A DNA stretch of 64,000 nt from Conexibacter woesei DSM 14684. Lineage in GTDB: Bacteria; Actinomycetota; Thermoleophilia; Solirubrobacterales; Solirubrobacteraceae. This document shows, in pieces, positions 48,396 to 57,343 of the stretch; the stretch's first letter is position 1, and each line of letters opens with the position of its first letter. The stretch covers positions 372,001 through 436,000 of the forward strand of contig NC_013739.1 of the NCBI RefSeq assembly GCF_000025265.1, written 5' to 3'. Position numbers and translations under genes: made by a program. The notes under the pieces are model-generated. The model was not told the DNA's origin and ran no database searches. It saw only the letters and a list, made by a program, of their open reading frames with translations.

Positions 48396-49936
48396 TGCAG
48401 CTCAGCCTCGCCTCGGTCCTGCACGAGTCGGCGCTGCGCTTCCCCGATCGCGTCGCCGCGATCGAGGATGCGCGGGAGGCGACGTACCGCGAGCTGTGGG
48501 ACGGCGCGCTCGCGCGCGCAGCCGTGCTGCGCGAGCTGGGCGTGCGGCCGGGCGACCGCGTCGCGCTGCTCGCGCCGAACGGCATCGACTTCGTCACCGC
48601 CTACTTCGGGATCGTCGCCGCCGGCGCGGTCGTCGTCCCGGTCGCGCCGATGCTCGTCGCGGACGAGATCGAGCACCTGGTGCGCGACAGCGGTGCGCGG
48701 CTGGCGCTCGCCGAGCACGGTTGCGCGGCGCAGCTCGCGCCGGCGGTCGCCGCCGCCGGCGTGCCCGCCGTGGTGCTGCGTGACGGCGGCGACGACGATC
48801 TCACCACGCGCGCAGGTGACGTGAATCCGCTGCCCGCCGCCGTCGCACGCACCTCCGAGGAGCCGGCCGTGCTCTTCTACACCAGCGGGACGACCGGGCG
48901 GCCGAAGGGCGCGATCCTCTCGCACGGCAACCTCGTCATGAACTGCTTCGTCAACGCGTTCATGGCGAACGAGTTCAGAGGCGACGACGTCGTGCTCGGC
49001 TGCCTGCCGCTGTTCCACACCTTCGGCCAGACCGTCGCGATGAACTCGGCGTTCCTCGTCGGCGCGACGGTTGTGCTGCAGCCGCGCTTCGACGCCGCGG
49101 ACGCGCTCGCGCTGATGCGCCGCCACGACGTGAACGTGCTGATCGGCGTGCCGACGATGTACATCGCGCTGCTGGAGGCGCTCGGCGACGGCGAGCCGGT
49201 CGCGCTGCGGATGTGCGTCTCCGGCGGGGCGCCGCTGCCCGTCGCGGTGCTGGAGGCGTTCGAGGCGCGCTTCGGCTGCTGCGTGCAGGAGGGCTACGGG
49301 CTGTCGGAGACGTCGCCGACCGCGACCGTCAACCAGCCGTCGTTCGGCCTGCGGCCGGGCTCGATCGGCCACCCGCTGTGGGGCGTCGAGGTCGAGATCG
49401 CGCGGCCGGAGGTGGAGGACCGGATCGAGCTGCTCGGCGAGGAGCAGCTGGGCGAGATCGTGATCCGCGGCCACAACGTCTTCGCCGGCTACCACGGCCT
49501 GCCGGAGGCGACCGCGGCGGCCCTCGTCGACGGCTGGTTCCGCACCGGCGACCTCGGCGTCAAGGACGCCGACGGCTTCCGCCACGTCATCGACCGCAAG
49601 AAGGACATGATCCTGCGCGGCGGCTACAACGTCTATCCGCGCGAGGTCGAGGAGGCGCTCGCCCGCCACCCGCAGGTCGAGCAGGTCGCCGTCGTCGGCG
49701 TCCCCCACCCGACGCACGGCGAGGAGGTGCTCGCGGTCGTCGTCGCGCGGGCACGGGCGGCCGGCGAGGACCCGCTCACCGCCGAGGAGCTGATCGCATG
49801 GGCGGCCGAGCGGGTCGCGCGGCACAAGCGCCCGCGGCTCGTCGCGTTCGCCGGAAGCCTGCCGCTCGGGCCGAGCCGCAAGGTGCTCAAGCGGGAGCTG
49901 CGGGCGCAGTACGCGCATCTGGGGGAGGCGCCGTGA
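48395..49936 (+). CDS. acyl-CoA synthetase / AMP-dependent ligase
   Basis: 513 residues from ATG 48395. The P-loop AMP-binding motif is LFYTSGTTGRPKGAILSHGN (~155-175). It also has YGLSETSPTATVNQ, the A5-type GWFRTGDLGVKDADGF, and the A8/A10 hinge RKKDMILRGGYNVYPREVEE and Lys in GPSRKVLKRELR. It activates a carboxylate to its CoA ester, the entry step for the pathway of the operon. Substrate is not predictable. It ends the TetR-controlled operon; CGTTC-N5-GAACG (49963-49977) may be a weak terminator. Confidence 0.95.
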   Translation: MQLSLASVLHESALRFPDRVAAIEDAREATYRELWDGALARAAVLRELGVRPGDRVALLAPNGIDFVTAYFGIVAAGAVVVPVAPMLVADEIEHLVRDSGARLALAEHGCAAQLAPAVAAAGVPAVVLRDGGDDDLTTRAGDVNPLPAAVARTSEEPAVLFYTSGTTGRPKGAILSHGNLVMNCFVNAFMANEFRGDDVVLGCLPLFHTFGQTVAMNSAFLVGATVVLQPRFDAADALALMRRHDVNVLIGVPTMYIALLEALGDGEPVALRMCVSGGAPLPVAVLEAFEARFGCCVQEGYGLSETSPTATVNQPSFGLRPGSIGHPLWGVEVEIARPEVEDRIELLGEEQLGEIVIRGHNVFAGYHGLPEATAAALVDGWFRTGDLGVKDADGFRHVIDRKKDMILRGGYNVYPREVEEALARHPQVEQVAVVGVPHPTHGEEVLAVVVARARAAGEDPLTAEELIAWAAERVARHKRPRLVAFAGSLPLGPSRKVLKRELRAQYAHLGEAP

Positions 49937-50002
49937 CGCACACACGGCTGCTCGTCTGACCACGTTCCGAGAGAACGGGGCCGGGCTGCCGATCACCTGG
50001 GC

Positions 50003-51511
50003 ATGGGTCCCCGCCCGCGCTCCCGTTCCCGCCTTCGTTCCCGCCTTCGTCCCCGCCTGCGCCTCCGGCCCCGGCCCGCCGCCGCGCTCGTCACGGCGAG
50101 CGCCGTGCTCGCGCTCGCCGCGGCGCGGGCGGACGGCGCCGAGCTGTGGGTCGACGGCGCGGGCGCGGCCTGCTCCGACGCGCGCACCGCGGCGCAGGCG
50201 GGCTCGCCCGCCACCCCCTGGTGCACGGTCGGGCGGGCGGCGCGCGAGGCGGGCGCGGGCGACACCGTCCGCGTGCGCGCCGGCACCTACCGCGAGTCGG
50301 TGCGGCCCGCGCGGTCGGGAACGCCGGCCGCGCCGATCCGCTTCGCCGCGGAGCCGGGCGCGGTGATCGAGGCCGCGGGCACGAACGCGATCAAGCTGAT
50401 CGGCGTCTCCGACGTCGCCTTCGACGGCTTCGAGGTGCGCGGCGGCACGGCGCAGGGGATCTGGGTCGACGGCTGCACGCGGATCTCGCTCCAGCGCCTG
50501 CGCGTCGTCGCCGGCGGGGGAGCCGGCATCCAGCTGAAGGCGTCCGCCGACGTGCGCGTCGAGGACTCGGCGATCGTGGGCAACGGCGGCGCCGGCATCA
50601 TGGAGCTGGCCGGGACGCGCGACGGGCGCTACCTGCGCAACGTCGTCACCGGCAACGGCCGCGGCGGCGGCGCGTTCAACGGCGACGGGATCCAGCTCGG
50701 CGGCAGCGGCGCGCTGATCGCCGGCAGCACGATCGCGGGCAACGGCGACGACGGGCCCTACGAGCACGGCGTCTACAGCGCGCCCGGCTCGCGCGACTGG
50801 ACGATCGAGTCGAGTGAGCTGCGCGGCAACGGCGCCGCCAACGTGAAGGCGGCCGGCGGCCCCGGGACCGTGCGCGCGAACCTCCTCGACGGAGGCCGCT
50901 TCGGGCTCGTCCTGAGCGACAACCCGGCGATGGTGACCGTCGAGCGCAACGAGATCCGCGGCAGCGCGCAGCACCTCGTCTTCCTGACGGCGGGCGCGAC
51001 GGCGGCGCGCGGCCGCCTCGTCTCCAACACGATCGTGCAGACCGGCCGCTCGACCGCGGCTGGCGACGCGTCAGCCGTCTTCGTCAACGCCGCCGCCGCG
51101 CTGGAGCTGCGCGACAACGCGATCGCGTACGCGAACCCCGACGCGCTCGGCGTCGCGCTGTGGGTCAACGACGCCGCGCGCCTGACCGCGTTCAGCTCCG
51201 ACGACAACAGCTTCTGCGCGACCGACCCACGCGGCCGCGCGCTCGCCTGGAACGGCAGCCGCACCACCCTCGCCGCGTGGCGCGAGGTCTCCGGCCAGGA
51301 CCTCCTCAGCACCGCCGCCGCACCGGCTGACTGCCCGCAGAGCGAGCCGTCTGCCATCCTCGCCCGTCGGTGTCCACGCTCGTCGTCAACGACCTCGCCT
51401 ACGCGCACCCGGGCGGCGACCTGCTCTTCTCGCAGGTCTCGTTCCGCGTGCCCGCGGGCCGCCACGCCGCGCTCGTCGGCGCCAACGGCGTCGGCAAGAG
51501 CACGCTGCTGA
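50003..51511 (+). CDS. secreted right-handed parallel beta-helix protein (frame runs into next gene)
   Basis: The frame from ATG 50003 encodes 502 residues. An unusual Arg-rich N-terminus (RPRSRSRLRSRLRPRLRLRP, from a CGTTCCCGCCTTCG direct repeat) precedes a signal-like segment (AAALVTASAVLALAAARADG). The body is a pectate-lyase-like beta-helix (~45-400): GTYRESVRPARSGTPAAPIRF, IVGNGGAGIMEL, GNGRGGGAFNGDGIQLGGSGALIAGSTIAGNGDDG (in parts), NEIRGS, NTIVQTG. Polysaccharide binding or cleavage is possible. Beyond ~residue 435 the sequence is Ser/Arg-rich and overlaps the ABC-F gene by 142 bp. A TGA one base out of frame at 51328-51330 suggests a lost stop by indel or sequencing error. Confidence 0.8.
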   Translation: MGPRPRSRSRLRSRLRPRLRLRPRPAAALVTASAVLALAAARADGAELWVDGAGAACSDARTAAQAGSPATPWCTVGRAAREAGAGDTVRVRAGTYRESVRPARSGTPAAPIRFAAEPGAVIEAAGTNAIKLIGVSDVAFDGFEVRGGTAQGIWVDGCTRISLQRLRVVAGGGAGIQLKASADVRVEDSAIVGNGGAGIMELAGTRDGRYLRNVVTGNGRGGGAFNGDGIQLGGSGALIAGSTIAGNGDDGPYEHGVYSAPGSRDWTIESSELRGNGAANVKAAGGPGTVRANLLDGGRFGLVLSDNPAMVTVERNEIRGSAQHLVFLTAGATAARGRLVSNTIVQTGRSTAAGDASAVFVNAAAALELRDNAIAYANPDALGVALWVNDAARLTAFSSDDNSFCATDPRGRALAWNGSRTTLAAWREVSGQDLLSTAAAPADCPQSEPSAILARRCPRSSSTTSPTRTRAATCSSRRSRSACPRAATPRSSAPTASARARC

Positions 51512-52992
51512 AGATCTTCGCCGGCGTGCTGGAGGCCGACGAGGGCGACGCGCGCACCGACGGCCAGATCGCCTACATGGCGCAGGACGTCGGCCTCGGC
51601 GACGACGAGCAGACCGTGCGCGAGCTGCTGCTGTCGGTCGCGCCGCCCGCGCTCGCCGCGACCGGCGCGCGGATGACCGCCGCGGAGCTGGAGACGACGG
51701 ACCCCGATCCCGACCGCGCCACCGCGGCCGGGATGGCGTTCGCGGAGGCGATCGACGCGTGGTCGGCCGGCGGCGGCTACCAGCTGGAGGGCGCATGGGA
51801 CGCAGCCTGCCGCCGCGTGCTCGGGCTCGGGCTGAGCGAGGTCGCCGAGCGGACCGCCGCCTCGCTCTCGGGCGGCGAGCGAAAGGGGCTCGTGCTCGAC
51901 CTGCTGCTGGCCGGCGACGCGCCGGTGGTGCTGCTCGACGAGCCCGACAACTTCCTCGACCTGCCTGCCAAGCACCGGCTGGAGGACGCGATCCGCGCGA
52001 GCCGCAAGACGGTGCTGTTCGTCAGCCACGACCGCGAGCTGCTGGCGCGCGCCTCGGACATGGTCGTGACGCTCGAAGGCTCCGGCGCGTGGGTCCACGG
52101 CCGCTCGTACGCCGACTACCCGCAGGCGCGCGAGGACCGCAACGCCCGGCTCGGCGACGCGCTCAAACGCTGGCACGAGGAGGAGCGCCGCCTCTTCCGC
52201 TACTTCAAGGACCTCAAGGTCAAGGCGCGCGTCAGCGAGGTGATGGCGGCGCGCGCTCGCGCGGCCGAGACCCGTTGGGAGCGCTTCGTCGCGGCCGGCC
52301 CGCCGCCGCCGCCGGTGCACGACCACGCGATACGGGTCCGGCTGAACGGCGCCGACTCCGCCCGCCGCGTGCTCGACCTGCGCGCCGTCGAGATCCCCGA
52401 CCTGACCGCGCCGATCACCGACGAGATCCACGCCGGTGAGCGGATCGGCCTGATCGGCCCCAACGGCTCCGGCAAGACCCACCTGCTGCGGCTGCTGGCC
52501 GCCGACCCGATCCCGCACCGCGGCGAGCTGGTCGTCGGGCCGCGCGTCGTGACCGGCGTCTTCACGCAGACGAACGTCCGCCCGGAGCTGGCCGACGGGA
52601 CGCTGCTGGACGTCGTGATGCGGCGGCTGCCGGAGCAGGCCCGCGCGATGGCGGCACTCGCGCGGTACGGGCTCGTCGAGGCGCACGACCGCACGCACGC
52701 GACGCTCTCCGGCGGCCAGAAGGCGCGGCTCGAGATCCTCTGCCTGGAGCTGGAGGGCTGCAACCTGCTGCTGCTCGACGAGCCGACCGACAACCTCGAC
52801 GTCGACTCCTGCGAAGCGCTCGAAGGGGCACTGGAGGGGTTCGAGGGCGCGATCGTCGCGGTCTCGCACGACCGCGCGTTCCTGCGCCGGCTCGACCGCT
52901 TCCTGCTGCTCGCCCACGACGGATCCGTCCGGCCCTACCCGGACCCCGGCCGCGCGATCGACGCGCTCGCCGCGGGCGTCGGAGCCCGCTGA
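51370..52992 (+). CDS. ABC-F family ATPase
   Basis: 540 residues from GTG 51370. Two ATPase domains without membrane segments: Walker A1 GANGVGKST with LSGGERKGLVLDLLL and LLLDEPDNFLD, and Walker A2 GPNGSGKTHLL with LSGGQKARLEILCLELEGCNLLLLDEPTDNLD (in parts). A charged helical linker (KARVSEVMAARARAAETRWERF, ~280-300) joins them. ABC-F proteins act on the ribosome, as EttA-like translation factors or antibiotic-resistance proteins. The linker here is short, so drug resistance is only possible. Its start lies inside the end of the beta-helix frame. Convergent with a TetR gene. Confidence 0.93.
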   Translation: MSTLVVNDLAYAHPGGDLLFSQVSFRVPAGRHAALVGANGVGKSTLLKIFAGVLEADEGDARTDGQIAYMAQDVGLGDDEQTVRELLLSVAPPALAATGARMTAAELETTDPDPDRATAAGMAFAEAIDAWSAGGGYQLEGAWDAACRRVLGLGLSEVAERTAASLSGGERKGLVLDLLLAGDAPVVLLDEPDNFLDLPAKHRLEDAIRASRKTVLFVSHDRELLARASDMVVTLEGSGAWVHGRSYADYPQAREDRNARLGDALKRWHEEERRLFRYFKDLKVKARVSEVMAARARAAETRWERFVAAGPPPPPVHDHAIRVRLNGADSARRVLDLRAVEIPDLTAPITDEIHAGERIGLIGPNGSGKTHLLRLLAADPIPHRGELVVGPRVVTGVFTQTNVRPELADGTLLDVVMRRLPEQARAMAALARYGLVEAHDRTHATLSGGQKARLEILCLELEGCNLLLLDEPTDNLDVDSCEALEGALEGFEGAIVAVSHDRAFLRRLDRFLLLAHDGSVRPYPDPGRAIDALAAGVGAR

Positions 52993-52993
52993 C

Positions 52994-53689
52994 TCAGCGA
53001 CCCGCTGCGCCGAACGTCGCGATCAGGCGGCGCAGGCCGGCGGTGAACAGCTCCTCGTCGCGCACGGGATCGATCGCCGAGAGGTCGATCACGCCGTCGA
53101 TCGCGTCGCGCGTCCGCTCCTGGGAGAAGCGCGCCTCGCGCTCGCCGGGGGCGGAACGGAAGCTGCCGTCGCCGCCGCCCAGCTCGTCGTGCGCGATCTG
53201 GCGTGTGGCGGCGAAGACGATCGTGCCGAAGGTGAAGAGGGCGTAGGTGTGGAAGGCGGAGGCCGCCTCCTCGCCTTCGAGCCCGAGCCGTTCGAGCAGG
53301 CTCGCGACGAGCGCGAGCACGTTCGCCATCATCCCGCTGCCGGCTGGCGTCGCCGAGGCGTACGGCGCGATCCGGTAGTGGCGCATGAACGTGCGGCGCG
53401 AGGCGACCGCCGCGGCGATGAGCACCTCGGCCGGGTCGGCGGTGAAGGGATCGCCGATCAGCTCCACGACGTCGCCGGTCGCCTCGGCCCAGACGAGGTC
53501 GACGCCGGCCTGGTAGATCGCGGCGCGGGAGGGATAGTGGTGGTAGATCGCCGACGGCGCGACGCCGAGCGCCGTCGCCAGCTGGCGGATGCTCGGCGCG
53601 GTCGCGCCGGCGTCGAACTGCCGCAGCGCCTCGGCGGCGATCTCCTCGGGCGTGAGGTGGGTGTCGCGGTTGCGCGCGAGACGGGTCAT
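52994..53689 (-). CDS. TetR-family regulator
   Basis: 231 residues from ATG 53687-53689. N-terminal HTH: PEEIAAEALRQFDAGATAPSIRQLATALGVAPSAIYHHYPSRAAIYQ (in segments), then helices with ASRRTFMRHYRIAPYASATPAGSGMM and a C-terminal domain that fits TetR_C. It ends 2 bp from the convergent ABC-F stop. No palindrome was found just upstream, since a strong hairpin (53707-53739) separates it from the preceding gene. Target unknown. Confidence 0.9.
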   Translation of the reverse strand: MTRLARNRDTHLTPEEIAAEALRQFDAGATAPSIRQLATALGVAPSAIYHHYPSRAAIYQAGVDLVWAEATGDVVELIGDPFTADPAEVLIAAAVASRRTFMRHYRIAPYASATPAGSGMMANVLALVASLLERLGLEGEEAASAFHTYALFTFGTIVFAATRQIAHDELGGGDGSFRSAPGEREARFSQERTRDAIDGVIDLSAIDPVRDEELFTAGLRRLIATFGAAGR

Positions 53690-53706
53690 CGGCAGCTCCG
53701 ACCGTA

Positions 53707-53739
53707 TCGCGTCCGGCGGGTCGGGCCCGCCGGACGCGA
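53707..53739 (-). terminator. strong terminator hairpin
   Basis: Arms TCGCGTCCGGCGGG and CCCGCCGGACGCGA pair perfectly over 14 bp around the loop TCGGG. It lies 14 bp behind the stop of the secreted FnIII protein gene and 17 bp before the TetR start. It probably ends the former's transcript. Confidence 0.75.
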
Positions 53740-53753
53740 CAGCACCGTTGCGG

Positions 53754-55409
53754 CTACGGAGCCGTTATCGGAATCGTCGCGGACGTCGCGCTGCGGACGC
53801 CCTCGCTGCTGAACGCCCACACGTGGGCATACAGTCTCTTCGTGCGGAAGATCTCGGCCAGCGCCTTCACGTGGGCGGCCGTCAGCGAGCCTCTGAGGTC
53901 GGTGTCGGTCAGCACCTGCGTCGACATTCTGCTGCTGTCCTCGAGCGAGTCGACCGACAGCTGGTAGCCGGCGACGCCGCCGGCGACCCCGCCCTGCGGC
54001 GCGGTCCAGCTGCCGTTCCAGTCGCCGTTGGACGCCTGCGTGAATCTGAAGTCGCGCGGTGCGCCTGGCGCGGCCGTGCTCGGCGCGTCGTCGCCCTCGC
54101 CTCTGGCGAGCTGCTCGGGCGAGAACGCCTTCCAGTTGTCGGTGCAGTTGATCCACATCTGCACCTGCGTGCGGCTCGTCGAGAAGAGGTAGCCCCACTG
54201 GTCGACGTTCCACTCGTGCCAGCCGAGCAGCGGGCCCTGCTCGGCGCCCTCGTAGTTCTTCTGGTAACCCGGGAAGCGCGTGAAGCGGGCGCTGTCATTC
54301 GAGCGCCAGTAGTTGACGAGGTTGTCGAAGTTGACGTTGTAGTCGATCTTCGGGATCGTGACCGTGTAGTTGCCCGCGTTGAGGTTGTGCGGGTACTCCT
54401 TCGGGCAGCTGAGACGGCCGCTGTAGCCGACCGACGCGACGATCTTCTTGTCGTTGACGAACTCGTACTTCGGCGAGCAGACGACCGCGAGCGCCTCTGT
54501 GACCTGCGTCGTGCCGCCGGCGTTGGTGCCGAACTGGAGCTGCTGACAGGGGTTGTCGCCGCCCATGCTGCGGTAGCCCTCGGTCACGAACGAGCCGGTC
54601 GCGCCGGTGAAGGTCTTCGGGTCGCTGTCGCCGCCGAAGCTCGCCATCGCGCGCCAGTAGTAGCGCGTCTTCGCTCTGAGCCCGCGGATCTCCTGGCCGT
54701 AGGACCACGGCGCGTCGTCGGCGAGCACCTTCGGCGGCAGTCTCTCGGTCGACTGGCCGAGGTCGCGGGTGGTGCCGTACTGGAACCAGACCGAGCGGGC
54801 GTTCGTGTCGGTCGTGCGCACGGCGCCGAACAGCCGCGCCGAGCTGACGTCGATCTCGCCCGACTTGACGCTCGCGATCGGCGAGGTCCACGTCCACTTC
54901 GTTCTCGCCGTCGGCGGCATCTGCACCGGCCCCTCGTTCGGGCCCGCGGTGCGGTAGACGGTTGCACCGAGGCGGAGGCCGTCGCGCCCGCCGTCGTCGT
55001 CCGGCTCCTCAGCGCCGACGCCGACGCGTCTGCCGTTGGTGCGGTCGTGCTCGACGCACGTCGGCAGGTCGCTGCCGAGCGGGTCGACCGTCAGGCGGCG
55101 CTTGCCGTCGCGCAGTCCGGGCGCGGCGTGCTCGGCCGCGCGCGTCCAGCCCTTGACGCGGTCTCTGGCGAGGCACTGGCGCACGACCTTGCGCGCGCCG
55201 GCGCAGGAGATGCCGCGGACGTCCTCGACCTCGACGTGCGCCCACGTCGCGGCGCTCGTCTCGCCGGCGACGGTGCCGCACTTCTTCCCGCTCGCCGCGC
55301 CTGCCGGAGCGGCTGCTGAGCCGACGCCGATCGCCGCGACGGCCGCGACGGCGGCGAGGCTGATCGGGCGGCGGCGCGGCCGCGGCCCGTCGAACCAGCT
55401 GCGATGCAT
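53754..55409 (-). CDS. large secreted protein with fibronectin-III-like domains
   Basis: 551 residues from ATG 55407-55409 with an AAGGAGAAG ribosome site. The signal peptide (ISLAAVAAVAAIGVGSAAAPAGAASG) is clear. Domain 1 (~40-150) has paired Cys and a thrombospondin-like spread. Domain 2 (~195-280) is FnIII-like: ARLFGAVRTTDTNARSVWFQYGTT, LRAKTRYYWRAMASFGG. A middle region (~290-440) has WINCTDNWKAFSPEQLARGEG. A C-terminal FnIII (~455-551) reads PGAPRDFRFTQASNGDWNGSWTAPQGG and YAHVWAFSSEGV. Function unknown; it follows an MFS gene on the same strand by 16 bp, so they may be cotranscribed. AGA codons are frequent. Confidence 0.8.
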   Translation of the reverse strand: MHRSWFDGPRPRRRPISLAAVAAVAAIGVGSAAAPAGAASGKKCGTVAGETSAATWAHVEVEDVRGISCAGARKVVRQCLARDRVKGWTRAAEHAAPGLRDGKRRLTVDPLGSDLPTCVEHDRTNGRRVGVGAEEPDDDGGRDGLRLGATVYRTAGPNEGPVQMPPTARTKWTWTSPIASVKSGEIDVSSARLFGAVRTTDTNARSVWFQYGTTRDLGQSTERLPPKVLADDAPWSYGQEIRGLRAKTRYYWRAMASFGGDSDPKTFTGATGSFVTEGYRSMGGDNPCQQLQFGTNAGGTTQVTEALAVVCSPKYEFVNDKKIVASVGYSGRLSCPKEYPHNLNAGNYTVTIPKIDYNVNFDNLVNYWRSNDSARFTRFPGYQKNYEGAEQGPLLGWHEWNVDQWGYLFSTSRTQVQMWINCTDNWKAFSPEQLARGEGDDAPSTAAPGAPRDFRFTQASNGDWNGSWTAPQGGVAGGVAGYQLSVDSLEDSSRMSTQVLTDTDLRGSLTAAHVKALAEIFRTKRLYAHVWAFSSEGVRSATSATIPITAP

Positions 55410-55425
55410 TGCTTCTCCTTACCAA

Positions 55426-56679
55426 TCACTGTTCGGTATCCACCCGATGATCGGCAATCGCGCACGGATCTGAAGGACGAGCGTGGTCCGGGCTGCGCGG
55501 CGCGCGGTCGCGGCTGAGCAACAGCGCGACGGCCGCGATCGCGGCGGCGACGAAGCCGAGCGCGCGGGCGCCGAAGGCGTCGATGCCGGCGGCTCCGACG
55601 ATGCCGGACAGCGCGATCGCGAGGTAGAGCACCGCCTGGTTGAGCGACAGCACGACGGCCGCGCCGCCGGGGCTCGCGGAGATCAGGCGGTGCTGCTGCG
55701 GGGTCGTGATCGCGAACGCGACGACGCCGTAGAACGCGATCGCCGCGAGCGAGGAGGCGAAGGCGCCGGTGGCGGCGGGCATCACGAGCAGAGCGGCGAT
55801 CAGCCCGCCGAGCGCGGCCATGACGACGCGCGCGCCGCCGAGCCGGTCGGCGAGGCTGCCGGCGATCAGGTTGCCGGCGGTTCCGGCGACGCCGAGCACG
55901 ACCATCAGCAGCGCCAGCCGCAGGCCGTCGCCGGAGGTCGCCGGCTCGAAGATCGCGCCGATGTACGTGTAGGGGATGTAGACCGCGGTGAACGCGACGA
56001 GGGTGGTGGCCAGGAGTGCGAGGACGCGGCGGTCGGCGAGCGGGCGGGCGCGGGCGCGCAGGCCGCCGGCGTCCGCGACGCGGAGGCTGCGCGGGACGAG
56101 CGCGGCGACGCCGGCGACGCCGAGCGCGGCGAGCCCGGTCGCGAGCCACAGCGTCGTCCGCCAGCCCGCTTCGGCGCCGATCGCGGTGCCGGCGGGAGCA
56201 CCGGCCGCGACCGCGACCGTGAAGCCGGTGACGACGAGCGCGATCGCCTTGCCGCTCTTCGCCGGCGGGGCCATCGCGGCGGCCGAGACCGAGGCGTTCG
56301 GCACGAACACGCCGGCGCCGATCGCGGCGGTGAACTGGGCGGCGAGCATGAGCGGGAACGACGGCGCCAGCGCCGTCGCGGCGCTGCCGAGCAGGTACAC
56401 CGCACCGGCCGCGACCAGGACCTCGCGCCGCGACCAGCGCGCGGTGAGCGTCGTGAGCAGCGGGGCGGCGATCCCGCAGGTCAGCGCGAAGACGGTGACG
56501 ACCTGCCCGGCGGCGCCGGTCGAGATCGCGAACTGGTCGGCGAGCTGCGGGATCAGCCCGGCCAGCACGAACTCGCCGGTGCCGACGACGAAGACGCCGA
56601 ACGCCAGCATGAAGACGCCGATCGGGATCCGCTCCGCTGCGGCGGCGCTTGCTCGTGGTGCTGCGGTCTCGCTGCTCAC
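55426..56679 (-). CDS. MFS transporter (DHA1, Cmx/arabinose-efflux type)
   Basis: 417 residues from GTG 56677-56679 with GGGAG upstream. Twelve hydrophobic segments are visible. Opening PIGVFMLAFGVFVVGTGEFVLAGLIPQLADQFAIS is typical of the DHA1 Cmx/Cml/YdhP-like group. Motif A/B and C regions follow (LTARWSRREVLVAAG; FVPNASVSAAAMAPPAKSGKAIALVVTGFTVAVAAGAPAGTAIG in parts). It exports drugs or sugars; chloramphenicol export is one known activity. Divergent from a TetR gene across a 13-bp inverted repeat. The secreted protein gene 16 bp behind it may be in the same transcript. Confidence 0.92.
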   Translation of the reverse strand: MSSETAAPRASAAAAERIPIGVFMLAFGVFVVGTGEFVLAGLIPQLADQFAISTGAAGQVVTVFALTCGIAAPLLTTLTARWSRREVLVAAGAVYLLGSAATALAPSFPLMLAAQFTAAIGAGVFVPNASVSAAAMAPPAKSGKAIALVVTGFTVAVAAGAPAGTAIGAEAGWRTTLWLATGLAALGVAGVAALVPRSLRVADAGGLRARARPLADRRVLALLATTLVAFTAVYIPYTYIGAIFEPATSGDGLRLALLMVVLGVAGTAGNLIAGSLADRLGGARVVMAALGGLIAALLVMPAATGAFASSLAAIAFYGVVAFAITTPQQHRLISASPGGAAVVLSLNQAVLYLAIALSGIVGAAGIDAFGARALGFVAAAIAAVALLLSRDRAPRSPDHARPSDPCAIADHRVDTEQ

Positions 56680-56702
56680 AGTCGCTCCCTAATAGATGGA
56701 AC

Positions 56703-56735
56703 CGATCGGTACCGTCTTCGAAACGGTACCGATCG
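56703..56735. promoter_or_regulatory. TetR operator, 13-bp perfect arms
   Basis: CGATCGGTACCGT and ACGGTACCGATCG, exact complements around a 7-nt centre, between the divergent MFS and TetR genes. A second reading of the same bases gives GAAACG-N8-CGTTTC at 56720-56739, a classic TetR-type half-site arrangement. Confidence 0.8.
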
Positions 56736-56772
56736 TTTCCGTCTTGCGTCGAGTCGAGCTACACTCGGCGCG

Positions 56773-57324
56773 ATGGCGACGCGAGCACGGGACCGGCTGC
56801 TGCAGGCGGCGCGCGACCTCTTCTATGCGGAGGGGATCCGCGCGGTCGGCGTCGAGCGCCTGCTGGACCGCTCGGGCGTCGGGCGGGCGTCGTTCTACCG
56901 CCACTTCGACAGCAAGGACGCACTCGTCGTCGCGATGCTGCGCGGCTACGACGAGGAGTACCGCGCGTGGCTGCAGGCGCGTGTCGCCGAGCTGGGCGGC
57001 GAGCCGCTGGTGCTGTTCGACGCGCTCGCGGAGCGGGCCGAGCAGTCGGGCTTCCGCGGCTGCGCGTTCCTCAACGCGATGGCGGAGGTCTCCGACCCCG
57101 ACAGCGCCGTCCACCGCATGGGCGTCGAGCACAAGCGGGCCGTGACCGCCTACGTCGCCGCGCTGCTCGACGAGGCCGGGTACGCCGACCACGACGCGCT
57201 CGCCCGCCAGCTGATGGTGCTGATGGACGGCGCGACGGTCACCGCCCACTACGAGCGGACGACCGACGCCGCGCGCCGCGCGCGGGCGGCAGCCGCCGCG
57301 ACGCTGGCCGCGGCCGCACGCTGA
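56773..57324 (+). CDS. TetR-family regulator (MFS-linked)
   Basis: 183 residues from ATG 56773. N-terminal HTH: RLLQAARDLFYAEGIRAVGVERLLDRSGVGRASFYRHFDSKDALVVAML (in segments). The rest is a short ligand domain with FRGCAFLNAMAEVSDPDSAVHRM, typical of the AcrR/TetR_C_13-like small regulators. It is divergent from an MFS exporter with a strong inverted repeat between them, so it likely represses the exporter and itself and is relieved by the exported compound. Confidence 0.93.
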   Translation: MATRARDRLLQAARDLFYAEGIRAVGVERLLDRSGVGRASFYRHFDSKDALVVAMLRGYDEEYRAWLQARVAELGGEPLVLFDALAERAEQSGFRGCAFLNAMAEVSDPDSAVHRMGVEHKRAVTAYVAALLDEAGYADHDALARQLMVLMDGATVTAHYERTTDAARRARAAAAATLAAAAR

Positions 57325-57343
57325 ATCCGGCGGCGCGGCGGAC

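Noticed and set aside
49933-49959. Tiny ORF MTHTRLLV overlapping the acyl-CoA ligase stop
   Set aside because: No gene follows that it could control and no aromatic or stalling-like motif; most likely chance.
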